A stretch of DNA of 64,000 nucleotides from Zelopaecilomyces penicillatus (taxonomy: Eukaryota; Ascomycota; Sordariomycetes; Hypocreales; Pseudodiploosporaceae). Positions 46,801 to 60,126 of the stretch are shown in pieces. Under the pieces are notes generated by a model. That model saw nothing but the letters and a program-made list of their open reading frames with translations, searched no databases and was not told the origin of the DNA. A program made the position numbers and the translations under genes. The DNA lies in assembly GCA_005765155.1 (NCBI GenBank), contig VCCP01000001.1, positions 868,001 through 932,000 of the forward strand, read 5' to 3'. Within the stretch, counting starts at the first letter, position 1; each line of letters starts with the position of its first letter.

Positions 46801-47847
46801 CGACGCCAGAACGACACTACCACCAGAGGCCTGCGGCTAAGCAAGACCCCGCTAGTACTAGTACCCGGACAGACCAGTGCAGTGTCCGCTGGCCCATCGG
46901 CGCTGCGACCAGCGGATGCAGGGCCTGTTGGCCAGTGCATGTGCAAGTGCGTGCAAGTGCTTGGGAGCTGTGGACATGGGCGCACAGTAGTGTGTACCTT
47001 ATACATACGTTCTAGCACACCGTACCTTAGTAGTATGGAGGAAAAGGCGGCGGGCTGGACGGCTTGGGCGGTGCATGGCAGGTTCCGTTTCCTGCTGCTC
47101 GTACCTGGAGGTGTACATGCCAGAACCCCAAAGCCACAGGCCGAGACACCCCCAGAAAACTCCCCCAAAGGCTCCAAAACCCCCTGGGTGGCTCGCAGCG
47201 CTGAGCCAGAGCCCAGAGGCACCAATGCAGCACTGGCGCTTCCTCCATCGGCATCCACATTGGGCTCTCGACCCTTTTCTCCCTTTTCCTCCCCTGTGCC
47301 CCCCATTCCCATCCCCCCGATTCTCCTCCTCCTCCAACATCCATTGTCGTTGCGGTTGCTATTCTGCATCTTCTCCCCCTCTCCGTCCTTTTCTTTTCTC
47401 CCGTCGCTCTCTTCAGCTTCAGCCATTATTCGGTTTCCGTCACTCCTTCCGGGACCATTACATTCATTCGGCTCCAAATTCACGGCTCATCAGCCCAACT
47501 TGCAGACCACCACCCACTTCCACCAATACCCTCCTCATCCACTGACCAAGGATCTGGATCACTTTCATTTTGCTGCAACTTACCGACCCAACTTTCGCTA
47601 TTTCCCCCCTGCCAGCATTCAAGTCTCAGTCAGACTTTCAAGTGCTGTATTGTCACTTATTTCCCGCTTACCTGTTTTCAAACCGACAACCTCAACTGCA
47701 CTCGACTCAACGAGCGCCCTCTTCCCCTCATCACCGCATAATACATCTACAACAAACTCGCCATACGAGGCGCGTGTAATTGGAGCTTTTGGAGAAAAAA
47801 AGATTAATCATCATTTTTCCAATTAAAGCCTTCGACGCCACCTTGCG
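40823..47847. other. gene-poor intergenic region upstream of the homeobox gene (7 kb)
   Basis: No recognisable gene in 7 kb. Visible elements are a T/(TTTC)n run at 43442-43471, ACA/CAAA repeats near 41755-41780, a GCATGC repeat near 42162-42172, and scattered copies of the ACCTAGGT-like intergenic motif (42371, 44845, 46112). From about 47100 the plus strand is very C/T-rich and probably forms a long leader of the homeobox gene; frames stay open there because C-rich DNA has few stop codons. Confidence 0.55.
43443..43471. repeat. T run and (TTTC)n repeat
   Basis: About 13 T followed by four CTTT units on the plus strand. Confidence 0.7.
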
Positions 47848-49828
47848 ATGGATACCGAGCTCGAACATCCCATGGCCTTCGGCGCCGTCGTTGACACGCC
47901 AGGCTCCTCCAGTCCCAACTCAATCATGAACCATTCCTCGACAACACCAAACTCGAACCACCAAGCCACTTCTCCTTCCGCGACCAACGGCAATGGACAG
48001 GCATCCGTCTCACGGCGCCCGCCTCGAAAAAGCACACTTACTCAGCAGCAGAAGAACCAGAAGAGGCAACGGGCGACACAGGATCAGCTGACTACTCTCG
48101 AAGTGGAATTCAATAAGAACCCTACGCCGACCGCCGGTGTTCGTGAGAGAATTGCTGAAGAAATCAACATGACGGAGAGATCTGTTCAAATCTGGTTCCA
48201 GAACAGGTATGAAAAGCCCCTGATGCATTGAGAACATATCTCATGGCAAGTACTAACTCACTGTATAGACGTGCCAAAATCAAGCTCATAGCCAAGAAAA
48301 GCCTGGAAACAGGTGAAGATATCGACTCTATTCCCGAGTCGATGAGAAATTATCTGGCTATGCAGGCCATGGAATCTGGAAAAGGACTTGGTGGTGGCTA
48401 CCTGGGCCGTACTGGCCTTCTTCCGTTCGGTCATGGCAACCCCCTTTTCAACAGCGACCAGAATGGGCAGGGCAAAGTTTGTAAGTTTTACACTCAATGA
48501 TGCAAAGCGTCCAACACGTTAACTGACCCTTCCTAGTGATTCATCACCTTACCTGCCGCTCCCTCAGCATCGGAAAGTGGACGCGTGTCGGACAGAACAC
48601 AATGGATCTCATCATCTTCTACTCCCCCGACAAGTGTACCATGACTTACTACATCAATAACGACCAGGCTGGATATAAGATCGAGTACCCATTTTCTCAC
48701 ATCAAGAACATCTATCTTGAGAACAATGATGGTGATATGAGCAAGGTCGGAGGTATTTTCATTGAACTGAACAGGCCGCCTTACTTCTGCATGGACTCCA
48801 TTTCGCCTTCAGGCTTTACAGTTTGCAATGACTTCACCGAAGATACGCAGGCTTCTCAATGCTTAGTCCATCACCTGGGCGGCAATACCAAGGTGCTCGC
48901 CGGTCAATTGGCTAAGCTGGTTTCACTCGAATCCTTCATCCACCGCCACAACACACCGCATCCTCCTCCTCCACCACCCTTCCCCGAGCACCATGCCATC
49001 TCAGTCTCAGCACCCGTGTCACCCACAGCTCGACCGTCGTCGCAACCAAACTTTGCTCAGCCTACCATGGGAATGCTTCAGGAGCATTGGGGAATCAGCC
49101 AAATGCACTCCAGTATGCGACCCCAGGGCCACAAGCGACAGCGCAGTCGCTCTGTGCCTGGGCCGATCGACTTTGCCATGTTTCAGAATCAGCCAATGCC
49201 TTCCTTTTACATTCAGCCTCCAGGAGACATGGGGCCTCCACAGCACAACCCCAACATTTATGCTCCCATACCGCAGCAGCCCAGTGCCATGGGCCACAGC
49301 TTGCGAATCGATACACAGGCAGGCTTCGGACTGGACATGCGGCAATACCCCATGTCGGCTACGACTGCTTCACCGTCTGAGTTCCCCCCTAGCCCTGGCT
49401 TTTTCCCGCAAGGACAAGACGCCGGCCTCATGCATCAATCCAACTATAACACGCCTTATGGAAACGCATTTCTTTCCCCGATGATTAAAGCTGAGTCAAA
49501 TATGCCCACATCTGTGTCGCCTTTACCCTTCAATGGGCCAACGGAGCCTTCCATTCTTGAGCAATCACCTCCTATGTCCATGATGGGCCGTCCTGGCTCT
49601 TCTGGAATGTACACTGGCCCTGATGGATCTTGTGCTGTTTCAGAAGATGGTGGAAGTCTCAATGAGATGTATTCAAAGCATACTATTCACCTACCCATGC
49701 ACACTGCATCTCCTGGTAGCTATGGTCAACCTCAGCAGGCGGAGCTCGATATGGATCAATTGGTGCAATTCGATGCTGTTGACCACGCAAGTCTCTCTCC
49801 TGAGACCATGCCTCCTATGCCTCAATAG
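47848..49828 (+). CDS. HTF1: homeobox transcription factor, Htf1/MoHox2 type
   Basis: Three exons (47848..48206, 48269..48480, 48537..49828) give 620 residues. The homeodomain covers about residues 70-130 with QIWFQNRRAKIK in helix 3; the first intron splits Arg120 inside this recognition helix. After the homeodomain comes a second conserved block (HHLTCRSLSIGKWTRVGQNT, MDLIIFYSPDKCTMTYYINN, YPFSHIKNIYLENNDGD, QCLVHHLGGNTKVLAGQLAK), found in the fungal Htf1/Hox2/Pah1 family. The C-terminal half is Pro/Met/Ser/Gln-rich and probably an activation region. In Magnaporthe and Fusarium the orthologue is needed for normal conidium formation on phialides. A role in conidiation here is inferred from orthology. 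The gene has an exceptionally long upstream region, common for developmental regulators. Confidence 0.93.
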
Positions 49829-51114
49829 GCCCAAACCTAGAGATGGTGTTTAAAGGCACCTTGACTCTTGTCGTTGGTCATTTCAAGTTGCTTTGTCTAG
49901 AAGCATGCGGGCCTGTTCTGCTTGGGTGGGCACTCTACTTATTTCATTTTGGGGCGTTTACTTGGCACCTTATACCAATTGGCTTATCGGTTTTTTCTTT
50001 GTCTGTCTCGGGGTATTTGCGATCTTACTTTGCGAGTTTGATGGTATCTGGACGGTAAAATGCGTTCTTGGTCGACTTTCCATTTTTGCCGCTGACGGCG
50101 ACCATGATGAATCTGCATGACGATATCTCTCTTCGACATCGGTCATGCGTGGCTGGCACAGCGATCGTTCAACTTTTACTTTGCGCGCGGAATGTTTCTG
50201 GTCGAACTATATCCGACCGCAAGGAACTCTATATATGTTTTGATGGGCTCATTTGATCTCGAATCCCCTGTGTTCTGCGGCCTTCTTACAGCTTTACACT
50301 ATTTCGGATCGTTTCTAATTTTGACTACCAATCTGTCGAGGAGGTGTTTGGCCATCACACTTCCTGCGAGGATCTAATTACTTGTTTCATCGTATCTTGA
50401 TTAATAAGGAGGGGGCTTTGGTCTGATTTTTTTCGTTTTGCGCATTTACGTCCGCTATTGAGATGGCCCTGGAGGCTTCAGACAAACTCTCGAAGTTCTG
50501 AGTGAGCGTTTGAGATGGTAGTGATACATGTTTAAAGAAGTTTGGAGAGGATGAATAGGTGGAGGTTGTAAACCGGCGGCGATTTGGCCCGCTACATGAA
50601 CAATAGGGGCGGCGGATTGAATACGGGGGAGTTTGAAGATCGCGTCCAGTAGTATGGTATATTTCAATAGGTTCACTAGTTGGGTATACAGTGTATCAAA
50701 GATGCTCTAATGTTTCTTAACAAAGTTCCAATTTTTCATTCTCTCAGTCCATTTTCTTTGCCTTGACTTTCTTGCCACGTATTGTGTCCTTGCCATAAAC
50801 GTACAAGGTCAAAGTCCCTGTGATATCGGGGTAGAAGGTTATGCACCAATATTCCCTGGTCTTGGTGTTCATAATATGGGGGGTTAAAAGGTGTTGAGGT
50901 TGCACAATCACGATAAAAGTGCGGTGTTTTCAAGTCAACGTCGAGACACTAAAACATTCATGATTGCCGCAAGTGTATTCATATCTATGGATGTAGAAAT
51001 ACGATGAAACATATTGTAATAATTCCCAAAGAACTCCTCTGCCTTTGGCAGCTTTATCTAAGTTGTAGCCCGACCAAGCTCGAACTGACTTATCTACCGT
51101 GTTTACCATAACTA
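49829..51114. other. intergenic, convergent 3' ends
   Basis: Holds the 3' end of the homeobox gene and of the minus-strand secreted-protein gene. On the minus strand an open frame from 51271 to a TGA at 50932-50930 continues in the same frame for 61 more codons to 50744. This may be chance or part of an untranslated region; no gene is called. Confidence 0.45.
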
Positions 51115-52593
51115 CTAGCCCACACATAACACTGGCTCTGCATGTAGAGTATATGTCGTGCCGACTGTCTGGCCAACAAACAGATATGGACCAAACTGCG
51201 TCAATGTACCCTGAGAGAATCGGGCACCGTTGTTGCACACTATCGCTTGTGTGATGGGGTTGACGACGCACTTGAGGGCGACGTAGCCGTAGTAGTCACT
51301 GATCCAAACGCTGCTAAGGGTGTATACGTAAGGTCTGTCCTTGGCAGTGCTCACGGGGTAGCCCGCAAAAAGACCATCGTTGATGAAGAGTTTCCCTGCT
51401 GAGTCGAGCCTCCAGATTGACTTGTAGATGCTGTTCACAGCACCAACGGAGATGACCTGGCTGGACGTGCCGTACAGGTAGCCAGCGACACCTGAAGCCG
51501 TCTCAGCCCTGATGTGCATGTAGCAGTACTTGGTAGGTCCGGGAACGTTCAGTGTAATGGTTTTGGTGGAGGCTTCTGTCGAGGTCGATGTGGCGACGGT
51601 GATGGTCGTGGGGTCTAGTATCGTGGTTGCGGTGAGAGACACGATGTTTGTCAGGGTGACGCCGACCTTGAGGCTAGACGTTGCGGTGACGGTGGGAAAA
51701 ATAGTGAGGAAATTGGTCTCCGTGGCTGTGAATAAGCTTGGTAGGACGGTTTTGTATTCTGTAATGACTTCTGTGACGGCGGGTGGTGCGTCTGCGGTAA
51801 CCGTTTCTTCAGAGAGGCCGTTGCATGAGCATGCGGAGGAATAGCGGACAGTGCCTGCGAGAAGTCACGAATAATGTCAGTAAGACGATTGATGGGGTCT
51901 AATATATATATATTGTGAGGAGATAGGGGATAAGAGAGAATGTGCAATTCAATGTCGCCTAATGGGCACTGCAATCATGAACCAATTTCAATTCCAGATT
52001 TACTTACCAGAGCAGGCAGATGCGTAGGTTGGCACAGCAGTAGGAGTGACCAACCCCGTCACACAAGCGTCCCCAATGGCTCGCTTCCCATCTGCTTCCC
52101 TCTTAATAGGAAGCGTAGGCTTGGGCAGATAGTTGATTTGGGTAGTGGTTAAATACTCCGTAATAGTCTCAATCGCGGTTACGATCGCCAAGGCTGTTTT
52201 GGAAACCGTCGATTGGATAGTCTCCGTTGCCACAACGGTTGTGATGTCACGGGTGGCATCTGTGACGGTGTAAACAACAGTCAAGAGCTCCGTCTTGGCA
52301 TCGGCTGTTATGGTGGAGATCTCGGTGATGATCGTGGTCGGCGTGGGCAAGTAGTTGGTGTTGAAGATTGTATTCGTGACAGCCGGAACAGCACAGGGCG
52401 TCACTGTTTTTCGGAGGAAGGACGCACAGTCTTTGCTGGCTGATGCAGAGCCTGGCTTGACGTTGCTGGCAATGACGGCTCGCAGACAATTGTCTCGGTT
52501 GCAGACAGCAGCACGGCGGTCGAGGGGAGCAGGCGAGGCCAGGGCAAGCACTGCTCCGGTGAGGAGGCCAAGCAGAGACTTGGAAGCAACCAT
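51115..52593 (-). CDS. secreted Thr/Val-rich protein of unknown function
   Basis: Two exons (52593..52008 and 51854..51115) give 441 residues; the GTAAGT intron lies between two similar segments, YASACSG and YSSACSCNG. Residues 1-19 (MVASKSLLGLLTGAVLALA) are a signal peptide, followed by a short propeptide ending in Arg-Arg (27-28), a likely Kex2 site, before AAVCNRDNCLRAVIAS. The middle is dominated by Thr, Val, Ile and Thr-Thr runs suited to heavy O-glycosylation. The last 130 residues look globular (KYCYMHIRAETASGVAGYLY, and DRPYVYTLSSVWISDYYGYV). No GPI signal is visible at the C-terminus. A cell-surface or wall-associated secreted protein is the best guess; no enzymatic motif is recognised. 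Confidence 0.8.
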
Positions 52594-55300
52594 GATGCTG
52601 AAGAGGGGGGGATCTTCCGAATCGGCTTGTCGATGTTGTCTAACTGCTAGCCTGACGATTGACTACCATCCTCTCAACATGTCTGGCGAGATTGGCATCT
52701 TTATATGGGTAGAGACCTGACAGCCTTCATCTACATGGCTTCTGATGCTGAGCCCGTGCACTCATCTTCCAATACAACAAATGCCACTATTTGCTCTTTT
52801 TGCTTCGTTAGGACTCACCGACTGCATGTTTGTTGGAGCCACAAATGTGAATATTGGAGATTCAAAGCCAGATTAGGAAAAGCACAGTTAGGCCTGGTCG
52901 TATGAACAGGTCTATAACTCATCCCCAACCCTTGCAGCGATCGCAGGATCTGACGAGAGTTGACAAGGGTAGATTCACATCAACGACAGATTGAGCCCCC
53001 GTTCAGCTGAGGCTGAGTAAGGAAAGTGGTCCATGTTAAGCTTAACTGCAAGCATGTGCATAGGTAATTAGGTAGGTAGGCTTTGCTGGCTGGCATCGTG
53101 CTAACAACGGGAGAGCTATTGACATCCAGCAAGGTTTGCTGGGAGGCTAAAAGGCGTCCTGATAGTGTTGGAACTAGCACTGCCGCCGTGCATGGTATTG
53201 CTTGTTTACTGCAGGACCTCCACCCCAAGTGGACAGAACGGAAGATTCGAGGTCCAAAATATCCCGATTGACAGAGACATTACTATGCATTTTCTGCACA
53301 GAATACGGACTTTGCTACCCAATACTTGTTGAGGCTCAAAGATGGCGACCCTCCCTGGCCAGTTGCTCGGATAAACCGAACTGGATGAAGTGCCGAGACC
53401 AGCGAGAACGCATGCAGCAAAGGTCCAGTTCCTGGCCGAGCGCAGCAGCTGAATTGGTTCATCACCCCCACGTTCGATGCATAATTGTCTGAAAAGATTT
53501 GTCGGGAGGTTCTTATGCTACATGCAGATCTGGAGGGACAAATGAATTGGGCATATTCTTTAGGGCCGACCATCTGGTATCTTGGCATCAACGCGTGTAG
53601 CTGTCAAATTTTGCAGGGAGCAGCGACGTTTACTAGTAGCTGTCTGCGTATTCTCTATATCGGGTCGCATTCTCCGTCAACGATGGGATATAGTTTAGGC
53701 ACAGTATGAGCCCAAGAACATTGGTATGCTGTCTCATTCCCATGAAGTTATCTCCCTTTTGCTGCCATTGGTGCTGTTGCAACTCTGCAACGTATTGGAG
53801 AACTACATTGCTGCTAGCGGAAAATAGCTTGCGAAAAAGTCTGATGCATTCACTTTCTTAAACTGTTGGTGGCTGGTCTCCACCGAGGTTCAACAGCCAC
53901 AGTCGAGATAGAATCCATTTTGACTAGACAAGTAATATTGTGGAATGTCATGGAGACGAGGACGACAGCTGGTGAGTTGAGAGAAGGAACAGTTGAAGAC
54001 ATGAGGTGGCCCACACACGTGATGCACCACTTCGAGTAGCAATTCCTACAGTTATTATGGAGTACAGGACGGGAAAGCTGTGCCAGTATAATATTGAACA
54101 ATGCCAGCGATATCCATCTTCGGCGTCACAATTGGCAAAAAAAACTACAGTAAGTAGGGTCAATTCCAGGAAAAACTGCAGATTGGGCGCTCATGTAACG
54201 AAGTCGCATGTGGTCTCTGGTAACCAACCCTTGAGGCGGCGCACGAATTTGTTCAAGATGAGACTGGCGCTTCCGGGAGATCCGGCCTAGTGAATAAGCC
54301 TCTGTTAGCCATGTTGTTAATCCCACGTCCTCAAAGATTAATAGGCTCATGTTGGCATTCGCAATGTCAACAAGTCGCGCTTTGAGAAGAACAGTTTCTA
54401 GATTGAACAGCATGCATGCAGTCTTATTAGTACCAGAGAGCCACCCAGCCCAAATTCCTTTGAAGCGCTACTCTCTTGTATTTACATATGGCCCCCCCGT
54501 CACACACACCTTTCCTTCGAATGTATCAGCACCTGCATCAGCATCAGGTTTGGCTTTGTCATGATTGTCATGTTATCGCGACAGCCTCTTCGTTTGCCAA
54601 ACCTAACCCAATGCGGCTTTACCCGGCGCGCCAAGTTGCTGGGTATTCTGAACTATGCACAGCCTCCTTGCTTCCCATGTTGACAGGGCACATATCATTA
54701 CCGCATTCCGACATACCGAGTAATATTGGTTAAATGAATCATTTATAGCCTAACTACTCTATGCATAGGAAGGCTCTGTAGGATCCGACTCACATGCAAG
54801 CGTGTAACAACAGCCTTGCGTGTAGGCGCTGCAGGGAGCCCTATGGTTGGAGCAGCAGCCCGGAATTAACAGGTGCAAGTTCCAGGTGTGTTCCCTGATA
54901 TTCAGCGGGTGCACTAACACACCAGCGCCGTCAGCACCTACGTCAGCTTCACTCCCCCGCCATCCGATGTCTCGAATCCGCCAACACTGCCTTGAGTGCT
55001 GCGCCAAGCGTCGTGTCGTGTCGCGCCAGCAGTGGGACCACCGCTAATAAACGACCGCAGCTGCCGAACCTCGTCAAACCTTCATTTACATCCGCCTTCC
55101 CACTTTCTTTTCGTCTGCCCCGTTTTCTCAACTTTGCCTATCTGTAGATTTTATCTTTTTGGCTTCGTCTCGCCACCCAGTCTCTCCTAGATCATTGACT
55201 GCATTGTCATTATTCGTGTATTTCTACGCCATACGATTTATCGCATTTCCCTCCCACCCACTCTGCCGCAGCCTTCCGATGCTGAGACACGGAGTGTGAT
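52594..55300. other. intergenic, divergent region (2.7 kb)
   Basis: Promoters of the secreted-protein gene (left) and of the P4-ATPase (right). A GGTAATTAGGTAGGTAGGC motif lies near 53063-53081. From about 55060 a CT-rich leader precedes the flippase start. No supported gene. Confidence 0.55.
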
Positions 55301-58300
55301 ATGGCACACAACGGCACTAATGCCGGCGATATTCACGACGGCCCAGGTGATAATGGTGCGAGACGAGATCGGGATCCGGCTGTTCTCGACGATCACCTTT
55401 CTGCAGCTTCCACTCCGAGGCTTGCCGCTCCGGGAAGGTCGTACACGGAGCCCACGGCGGGCTTGTCGCCAGCGATGCAGTCGCGCATAGACCCATTGGA
55501 GCCGCGATCCGGACAGCACGAGCTTCAGCCCATTACTCCAAGATCGGCATTGGCGGCATCCCAGCCGGTAGGGTTCTCAACGCCTGCTGGCGGATCAAGC
55601 AGCACCACTGTCGATGTCAAACCTTCGCTGGCAGATGCCATCAAAAAGTCCGTCCACAATGCTAGGCCAGGGAGGAAGGGGGCGAAGAAAGCATCCAACG
55701 AGTTGACCTGGAAAGTCCGGATGCAGGACCGCCTCGCTCACGGGTATCAAAAGGTTTTCATTGAGGGTATACTTCGTCGCAAACCACTTCCACCCACCAA
55801 AGATGGCCGACATGTTCCTCTCAACCCGTCCGAGGTTGGACCACATGGCCTGGTCGACGAGCGCAGCCAAAAACCCTACATCGATAACTTTATCCGTTCT
55901 AGCCGCTACACCATCTACGACTTCGTCCCCAAACAGCTTGTTTTCCAGTTTAGCAAACTCGGAAACTTCTATTTTCTTGTCATGGGCAGTATCCAGGCGG
56001 TACCTGGACTGAGCACTATTGGCAGATGGACGACCCTTGGCCCACTTGCTGTTTTCATTACCTTCAGTATGGCCAAGGAAGGCTACGATGACTACAGGCG
56101 CTATCAGCTAGATAAATCGGAAAATAGGAGTATGACCTGGATTCTGGCCCATGGCGTGAGGGAGGGCAAGGAGAAGCCCAAAATGGCCGGAATTGCGGCT
56201 CTCAAGTCCAAGGGAGAGAAGGGATCAGGCACAGCCCATGATTCAGCGTCACAGAACCTTGAAGATGGTCATGCTACAGTGGAAGATCACGATAAACATT
56301 GGATGCACGTTCAGTGGCAGAGTGTGCAGGTTGGGGATATCGTTCGCCTCAGCCGTAATGATGGTGTTCCCGCAGACATGGTTCTTCTTCATGCTACCGG
56401 ACCCAACGCCGTTGCTTACATCGAGACCATGGCTTTGGACGGCGAGACTAACCTCAAAGCTAAACAAGCTTGCCCCCTCCTTGCAGAGAACTGTACAACA
56501 ACAGAAGGACTCATCGCCACCAAGGCTACGGTCGTATCTGAGGACCCCAATATTGATCTCTACACATACGATGGAAAAGTAACCATTGGCAACGAAACTT
56601 TACCCCTATCACTAAACAATGTCATATATCGCGGTTCTACCCTTCGAAACACCACCACAGCTATTGGACTGGTCATCAACTCTGGAGAAGAAACAAAAAT
56701 TCGTATGAATGCGAATAGAAATGTCCGTACAAAGAGACCAGCCATGCAATCTGTAGTTAACTATATGGTACTATTCCAGATTGTGTTTGTGCTGCTTCTT
56801 GGTATGGGCCTGACTATCGGTTACTACATCTGGGCTGACGACGTGGAGGATACATCATTCTATCTCGTTCGCAAAGGCATTTACGATGCAAGCGTCACCT
56901 TCAAGGAGATTTTCCTTGGCTATTTGATCATGTTCAACACACTCATACCGCTCTCGCTGTACGTTAGCCTTGAAATCATCAAACTTGGGCAACTTTACTT
57001 GCTGCAAGACCCCGAAATGTACGACCCGGTTACGGACACTCCCATGGTCGCCAACACCACTACCATCCTGGAAAATTTGGGTCAGGTTAACTACGTAATC
57101 TCGGACAAGACTGGGACGTTGACGGAAAACATGATGCGTTTCCGCAAGATGAGCGTCGCTGGCGTCGCATACCTCCATGACATGGATATTGAGCGAGATG
57201 AACAAGGAAAACTCTCCAAGATCGCAACCAGACAGGATGAAAAGCAGAAGGCTAACCAGGCAACTATGCGACAACCACAAACAATCAAGCCAATGGAGGG
57301 AGAGGAGAGAACTCGGCTCGCCGTTGACTCTACTCTGCGTCAGAGGCCGATACCCGCAAGACTCACCTCTAATGGAAGTATATCACAATGGAAATCATCC
57401 GTCCGCCCAAATGAGGGACCGCAATTGAAGACTGAGGATCTTTTGGAGTACATTCGCCAGCGGCCGAACACGACCTTATCACGCAAAGCCAAACATTTTA
57501 TCATGTGTATCGCTCTTTGCCACACCTGTTTACCCGAAATCAAGGATGATGGCGAGATTGCGTTTCAGGCTGCGTCTCCTGACGAGCTGGCGCTGGTAGA
57601 GGCGGCGAGGGATCTAGGTCTTATGCTCATCGACCGGCCCGCTCAGGCAATTAAACTGCAAAGCCGCGACGCCAATGGCACGCTGCAGACAGAAACATAC
57701 CAGGTACTAGATGTTATTGAGTTCAGCAGCAAGAGAAAGCGAATGTCCATCATCATCAGGATGCCAGACGGTCGCATATGCATATTTTGCAAAGGGGCGG
57801 ACAATGTGATCATGTCTCGTCTGAAGCTCAACCACATGGCTGAGCAAACGGCCAAGGACATTGGCCGCAAGGCTCACATTCGTCGGGAGTTTGAACAAGA
57901 CAAGGCTACTCAGAGAATGAGCGTACAGATAAGCACGAAATCAACACCGCGGACCAGTTTTGCCCTGAAGCGGACAGAGTCTAATGACATACTGGACAGT
58001 CTACGGCTTAGCATTAGCAGGCAATCCACAGATGTGAATAGCAAACCATCACGGGCGGACGGCGTTGCATCGTGGCTTCATAGGCGGCAGACAGAAGAGA
58101 TGGCAACACCTCGTGGCTCGATTGATGTCCTACGAAATCCAACACAAGGGCTCAATCGAATGCCATCCAACGATAACCTGGGTGGGGGAGTTGACGAGTC
58201 GGTTGCAGCCAACGAGGCTGCCGTCTTTGAAAAGTGTTTCCAGCACGTCGACGACTTTGCTACGGAAGGGCTTCGTACCCTGTTGTACGCATATCGCTAC

Positions 58301-60126
58301 ATTGATGAGGATACATATGCAGGCTGGAAACAGCTTTACCGGGAAGCCGAAACGAGTCTCGTCGATCGTCAAGAACGTATCGAGGAGGCTGCCGAGAAAA
58401 TTGAGCAAAAGTTTGAACTGGCTGGGGCCACGGCGATTGAGGATAAGTTGCAGGAAGGGGTTCCTGAAACAATTGACAAGCTCCGCCGAGCCAATATCAA
58501 GGTGTGGATGCTCACTGGTGACAAGCGAGAAACTGCCATCAACATTGGCCACTCTGCCCGAGTGTGCAAGCCGTTTTCAGAAATTCACATTTTGGATGCT
58601 ACACTTGGAAACCTTATGGATACAATGAAAGTGACACTCAATAACGTCGGCCGAAGAATGTCACCACACTCGGTACTGGTAGTCGATGGGCAGACCCTTG
58701 CGATTATTGATGCCGATGATGAACTCTCTCTGCTCTTTTATGACCTGGTCATTCTTGTCGACTCTGTCATCTGCTGCAGAGCGTCACCTTCTCAAAAAGC
58801 CAATCTCGTCAAGTCTATTCGGCGTTACGTACCTAAGAGCATGACACTTGCCATTGGTGATGGCGCTAATGACATTGGCATGATTCAGGCTTCACATGTG
58901 GGTATCGGAATCTCAGGACGGGAGGGACTTCAGGCAGCCAGAATCTCGGACTACTCGATTGCGCAGTTTCGTTTCCTACAGAAGCTGCTGCTCGTGCATG
59001 GCCGCTGGAACTATATTCGGACTGGTAAATACGTCCTGGCGACCTTTTGGAAGGAGACATTTTTCTATCTGATACAAGCGCATTTCCAACGCTTCAACGG
59101 CTACTCGGGAACATCATTGGTTGAATCATGGAGTCTTACACTGTTTAACAGTGTTTTTACGTCGCTCCCCGTGATTTTCCTTGGTGTCTTTGACAAGGAC
59201 CTGCAAGCAAGCACGCTGTTGGCTGTGCCGGAGCTTTACACATTTGGACAACAGGGTCGTGGATTCAGTTTTATGCAGTTTTTCGGCTGGTCACTCATGG
59301 GCATTGCCAGTAGCTTCATTGTATTCTACTTTGTGGAAGAGGAGTATCGATTGGCTCTCTTCACTGAAGATACCAATGTCTTCGCCATGAGCACCATCTG
59401 TTTCACGGTTGCGATTGTTTTTATCAACATCAAGCTTCTGTAAGTGATGCTAGCCCCTTTATCTCGCTCTCTACCCATTGTTCGTAACTAACACATCGCT
59501 CTGTCAGAATTTTGGAGTTTCACAGCAAGACGATAATCCCCTTTATTGGTCTTTTTATCTCTGTAGCTGCATGGTTTCTTTGGAACCTGGCACTGTCCGG
59601 ACTCTACACGCGCCAGGTGGGCATCTATACTGTTCGTGACGGTTTCATACACAACTTTGGCCATCGACTCTCCTGGTGGTCGACAACTTTGATAGCGCTG
59701 GTAGCGCTGATCGTCATGGAGCTGGTGGTGCAAAGTGTCCGGCGGGTGTACTGGCCCACAGACCAGGACTTGATGCAACGGATAGAAAAAGATCCAGACT
59801 CAAAGAGGATTCTACGAGACTGTGCCATGATAGGGGTTGATGGTGGCGAAGTTGGCACCGCCGAATACACTGAAATGCTTGGCGCCGATCTTGAGCGTGG
59901 ACGTGGCGGTTTGCAAACACCACAGCAGCACAGTCGGGGAAATTCTAGGAGTAGAAGCCCTGGGATACCGAAGATGAGTTACAGCGACCAGCAGCAAATT
60001 CGAAGGTCTATGGGTGTCATCCACGATGGCCACCGGTCTCCTGATTGCCCGCCCCTCGCGGAAGAGCGGGAGAACCCATTTGAAGCGATCAAAATGAGGA
60101 CTGAACCACCAGGTATTGCTAAATGA
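55301..60126 (+). CDS. DNF3: P4-type phospholipid flippase, Dnf3-like
   Basis: Two exons (55301..59439, 59508..60126) give 1585 residues; the single GTAAGT-CAG intron splits a Leu codon in KLLILEFHSK. P4-ATPase marks are DGETNLK (380-386), the phosphorylation motif DKTGTLT (602-608), MLTGDKRETAINIGHS and GDGANDIGMI (1186-1195). About 190 disordered residues precede the first membrane segment. The segment IDNFIRSSRYTIYDFVPKQL, with GLSTIGRWTTLGPLAVFITF, resembles Dnf3 more than Drs2, Dnf1/2 or Neo1. Further inserts lie in the nucleotide-binding region (about residues 640-700 and 870-960). Dnf3 flips aminophospholipids across trans-Golgi and plasma membranes together with a Cdc50-family subunit, not encoded here. 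The disordered tail after residue 1480 is Arg/Ser-rich and probably a regulatory phosphorylation target. Confidence 0.9.

Noticed and set aside
46764..47483. 239-codon minus-strand frame before HTF1
   Set aside because: Gly/Glu-rich complement of the same pyrimidine-rich leader; no recognisable protein.
46882..47826. 314-codon open frame before HTF1
   Set aside because: Pro/Ser/Leu-rich translation of a C/T-rich leader; stop codons are rare in such DNA, and other frames of the same stretch are also open. No domain seen.
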